Shown here: in pieces, positions 7,165 to 8,733 of the stretch
Layout: every line of letters begins with the position of its first letter
Position numbering within the stretch: position 1 is the stretch's first letter
DNA from: Planctomycetota bacterium
Lineage (GTDB): Bacteria > Planctomycetota > Phycisphaerae > WQYP01
Assembly (NCBI GenBank): GCA_021799715.1
Contig: JAJYZY010000100.1
Span: 1 to 8,733, forward strand
Direction of reading: 5' to 3'
Length of the DNA stretch: 8,733 nt
The notes under the pieces: model-generated
The model's input: only the letters and a program-made list of their open reading frames with translations
Told to the model about the DNA's origin: nothing
Databases searched by the model: none
Program-made: the position numbers and the translations under genes

Positions 7165-7171
7165 TCCTTCT
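7165..7171 (-). promoter_or_regulatory. Ribosome-binding site that decides the comEC start
   Basis: AGAAGGA on the minus strand lies 6 nt before an in-frame GTG at 7158. The first in-frame start codon, a TTG at 7162-7164, directly abuts this motif and so cannot use it. The ATG at 7160 is out of frame and meets TGA at once. The GTG start is therefore preferred. Confidence 0.6.
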
Positions 7172-7180
7172 GAAATTATG

Positions 7181-7248
7181 CCGGCGCTATGTTGCCGGAA
7201 ACCAGTGGATTGTCAATGCCCGGTTCGACTGTTCATCGCCAGGCGATG
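7181..7248 (-). repeat. Two small inverted repeats in the namA-comEC gap
   Basis: CATCGCC-A-GGCGATG (7234-7248) is a near-perfect 15-bp palindrome, and CCGGC...GCCGG (7181-7198) is a 5-bp stem just upstream of the comEC ribosome-binding site. Neither is followed by a T-tract on the minus strand, so neither is a convincing intrinsic terminator. They could be operator or leader structures. A TTGACA sits between them on the minus strand (7210-7215), but no good -10 box follows at the right spacing. Confidence 0.35.
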
Positions 7249-7268
7249 GAATTTCAGTGGGCGGTTAA

Positions 7269-8342
7269 TCAAGCCCGGCCATATTGTGCCGGCAGGCTCA
7301 CGGCGGCCTTCCTGTTTAACTCGGTGGCCGCGTGAATCGGGAAATATGGATCGCGCAGCGCCTGCCGGGCCATAAACACGATATCTGCCTGCTGGCTGGA
7401 AATAATGTCGGCGGCCTGCCGGGCCTCGGTGATCAATCCGACGGCAGCAGTGGCAATGCCGACCTGGCGCCGAATCGCATGGGCAAACGCTACTTGAAAA
7501 CCGGGGCCGACGGGAATTTGCGCCTTCGGCACGACTCCACCACTGGAACAATCAATGAGGTCTACTTCCCCAGCTTTTAATTTTCCGGCCAGCGCGATGG
7601 AGTCTTCCAGAGTCCAGCCGCCCTGCGCCCAATCCACACAACTCAATCGGACCGCCAACGGCAAGTTCCGCGGCCAAACCTGTTGAACGGCCTCAAGCGT
7701 TTGCATGAGCATGCGAATGCGATTGTCGAAACTTCCGCCGTAGGAATCGGTCCGCTTATTGGTTAACGGCGATAAAAATTCATTTATCAGATAACCATGG
7801 GCGGCATGAATTTCCAATAATTCATAACCAGCATGAACGGCCCGAAGGGCAGCGGCCGCAAATGCGGTCTGGATGGCTTTTATTTCCGCAAGCGATAATT
7901 CATGCGGTAGCGGCGATTGGTCATCAAATGGAATTGGCGATGGCGCGACAACGGTCCAGCCGCCCTGATCCGCCAAAAGCGGGCGGCCCGGAACCGGAAC
8001 CGAAAACAGCCGCGCGGTGGAAGCTTTACGACCCGCGTGAGCCAACTGAATGCCGGGCGTGCCGCCGTGGGCTTTAATAAAATGTGTGATTCGGGCAAGA
8101 GGTTCAATGTGTCGATCATGCCAGAGTCCGGCATCATGTGGACTGATCCGGCCTTCGGGTGTTACCGCAGTGGCTTCGGCCATAATTAAACCCCATCCTC
8201 CCACGGCCCGTGAGCCCAAATGCACCAGATGCCAGTCCGTCGCGGTTCCATCTTCGGATGAATACATGCACATGGGAGACACAGCCAGTCGATTACGAAT
8301 GGTAATATCCCGCAATTTCAGTGAATCAAAAATATCCGTCAT
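7269..8342 (-). CDS. namA: Old Yellow Enzyme family ene-reductase, YqjM/NamA class
   Basis: This is an FMN-dependent NAD(P)H oxidoreductase of the TIM-barrel Old Yellow Enzyme family. Members reduce activated C=C bonds, and some act on nitro compounds; the natural substrate is unknown. The 357-residue protein has the class-defining redox cysteine in SPMCMYS (Cys25, Tyr27), AHAGRKAS (101-108), the catalytic histidine pair in IHAAHGYLINEFLSP (178-192), TNKRTDSYGGS (194-204), the phosphate-binding VGLI and FMARQALRDP segments (301-304, 323-332), and the C-terminal PAQYGR (351-356) matching the YqjM-type arginine finger. These place it with YqjM/XenA rather than classical yeast-type enzymes. The frame is open upstream to 8495. 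The ATG at 8342 is chosen because GGAG at 8352-8355 lies 9 nt away, family homology begins here, and a good promoter lies inside the extension. The namA symbol reflects the class, not proven orthology. Confidence 0.93.
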   Translation of the reverse strand: MTDIFDSLKLRDITIRNRLAVSPMCMYSSEDGTATDWHLVHLGSRAVGGWGLIMAEATAVTPEGRISPHDAGLWHDRHIEPLARITHFIKAHGGTPGIQLAHAGRKASTARLFSVPVPGRPLLADQGGWTVVAPSPIPFDDQSPLPHELSLAEIKAIQTAFAAAALRAVHAGYELLEIHAAHGYLINEFLSPLTNKRTDSYGGSFDNRIRMLMQTLEAVQQVWPRNLPLAVRLSCVDWAQGGWTLEDSIALAGKLKAGEVDLIDCSSGGVVPKAQIPVGPGFQVAFAHAIRRQVGIATAAVGLITEARQAADIISSQQADIVFMARQALRDPYFPIHAATELNRKAAVSLPAQYGRA

Positions 8343-8428
8343 ACAATGAAGCTCCAAAAAATATATTCCACGCCCGCCGCTGCCGCGTTGAACATCGCCT
8401 GCGTTCGCGGACATGCGGTCTTCCAAGG

Positions 8429-8458
8429 AGTATAGATTGTGATCTATCAATTTATCAA
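8429..8458 (-). promoter_or_regulatory. Promoter of the namA-like gene
   Basis: On the minus strand TTGATA (8453-8458, 5 of 6) and TATACT (8429-8434, 5 of 6) are separated by 18 bp. It is the best-matching promoter in the window. Transcription should start near 8422, giving a leader of about 80 nt. It lies just downstream of the rRNA terminator, so the gene is expressed apart from the 5S transcript. Confidence 0.6.
8432..8447. promoter_or_regulatory. Candidate operator palindrome in the namA-like promoter
   Basis: ATAGAT-TGTG-ATCTAT is a perfect inverted repeat with 6-bp arms, lying between the -35 and -10 boxes and overlapping the -10. Direct repeats of TATCAA (8445-8450 and 8453-8458) and GTGATC (8439-8444 and 8459-8464) surround it. 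A repressor binding here would block RNA polymerase. No regulator gene is visible nearby. Confidence 0.4.
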
Positions 8459-8495
8459 GTGATCGATTCTGGCGGCGGGGTGATTTTGTGCGCAT

Positions 8496-8533
8496 AAAAA
8501 AGACCCGGGCGAATCTTTCGATCCGCCCGGGTC
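8496..8533 (-). terminator. Strong intrinsic terminator downstream of 5S rRNA
   Basis: On the minus strand GACCCGGGCGGATC pairs with GATTCGCCCGGGTC: a 14-bp stem with one G-U pair and a GAAA tetraloop. Six Ts follow directly. It begins 5 nt after the 3' end of the 5S gene and should end the rRNA transcript. In the plus direction five of the six bases just after the stem are not T, so it is directional. Confidence 0.93.
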
Positions 8534-8538
8534 ATAAA

Positions 8539-8645
8539 TCTGGCACTCACCTACTCTCGCGCGTAAGCACTACCATCGGCCGTCAGAGCTTTACGGTGCT
8601 GTTCGGAATGGGAAGCAGTGTTACCCCTGACGTAAAGGCACCAGA
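8539..8645 (-). rRNA. rrf: 5S ribosomal RNA
   Basis: The minus strand shows conserved 5S features in order: a 5' CTGGTGCC strand, the loop C region CCATTCCGAACAG, the CGATGGTAGTG helix/loop E region, GCGAGAGTAGGTGAGTGCCAG as the 3' part, and a terminal helix pairing TCTGGTGC with GTGCCAGA (two G-U pairs). The length is about 107 nt, shorter than the 120 nt of E. coli and in the range I recall for compact planctomycete 5S RNAs. Ends are set by the terminal helix and may be off by a few bases. It is followed directly by an intrinsic terminator, as expected for the last gene of an rRNA operon. The 23S gene is not in the remaining 88 bases. Confidence 0.93.
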
Positions 8646-8733
8646 AAACCGGAAGAGCTGGTTTCCCAACTCATCCAGATAATTTCAGAGAACAATAAGA
8701 ATTTTCATATTCAATTGTCAAACCCGCCCTTTG
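8646..8733 (-). other. Spacer upstream of 5S rRNA
   Basis: No 23S 3' end is recognisable in these 88 bases. On the minus strand there is TTTGACAATTGAATATG near the window edge, which resembles the TTTGACAATTGAATA-type sequences common in rRNA spacers and leaders. It also contains a perfect TTGACA (-35-like) with a poor TATTGT at an 18 bp spacing. It may be the 23S-5S spacer or the promoter region of a detached 5S gene; the window ends too soon to decide. Confidence 0.4.

Noticed and set aside
8343..8495. N-terminal 51-residue extension of the namA-like protein
   Set aside because: The extension contains the promoter and palindrome, has no family homology, and its ATG lacks a ribosome-binding site. 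The ATG at 8342 has one.
1..8733. CRISPR arrays, insertion sequences, integrases, toxin-antitoxin or phage-defence genes
   Set aside because: No regularly spaced repeats, transposase or integrase motifs, tRNA-linked attachment sites or defence domains were seen. The window looks like ordinary core chromosome.

Overview
This 8.7 kb window is a gene-dense stretch of a bacterial chromosome of moderately high GC. It contains housekeeping genes and no sign of mobile DNA. A planctomycete, possibly of the Phycisphaerae type, fits best. The reasons are a short 5S rRNA of about 107 nt, a ComEC with a heavily diverged C-terminal domain, and unrecognised exported proteins between conserved genes. This placement is inference and moderate to low in confidence, because no 16S or other strong marker is present.

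Layout from left to right. A 3'-truncated glutamate 5-kinase gene (proB, minus strand) runs off the left edge. A 281 bp divergent intergenic region separates it from a class II (zinc-finger-free, CbpA-like) J-protein gene on the plus strand. A small, probably membrane-anchored protein of unknown function follows on the same strand. Everything to the right is on the minus strand. First comes an exported protein of unknown function with a long leader of about 170 nt. Then come adenine phosphoribosyltransferase (apt), a large ComEC/Rec2-family DNA-uptake channel, and an Old Yellow Enzyme of the YqjM/NamA class. A 5S rRNA gene with a strong intrinsic terminator closes the window.

Functionally the genes are a mixture: proline synthesis (proB), protein folding (J-protein), purine salvage (apt), competence (comEC), flavin-dependent ene reduction (namA-like) and translation (5S). 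The namA-like gene, comEC and apt lie in one direction with gaps of 110 and 78 bp, so they could be partly co-transcribed. Candidate promoters in front of the namA-like gene and apt suggest at least some separate control. The rRNA terminator insulates the namA-like gene from the rRNA transcript.

I see no clear new multi-gene system. The most notable signal is that the C-terminal metallo-beta-lactamase-like domain of ComEC keeps its overall layout but has lost nearly every metal-binding motif. Secondary points are a palindrome lying in the namA-like promoter, a structured leader in front of the exported protein, an alanine-rich linker in the J-protein, and a conserved-looking small membrane protein.
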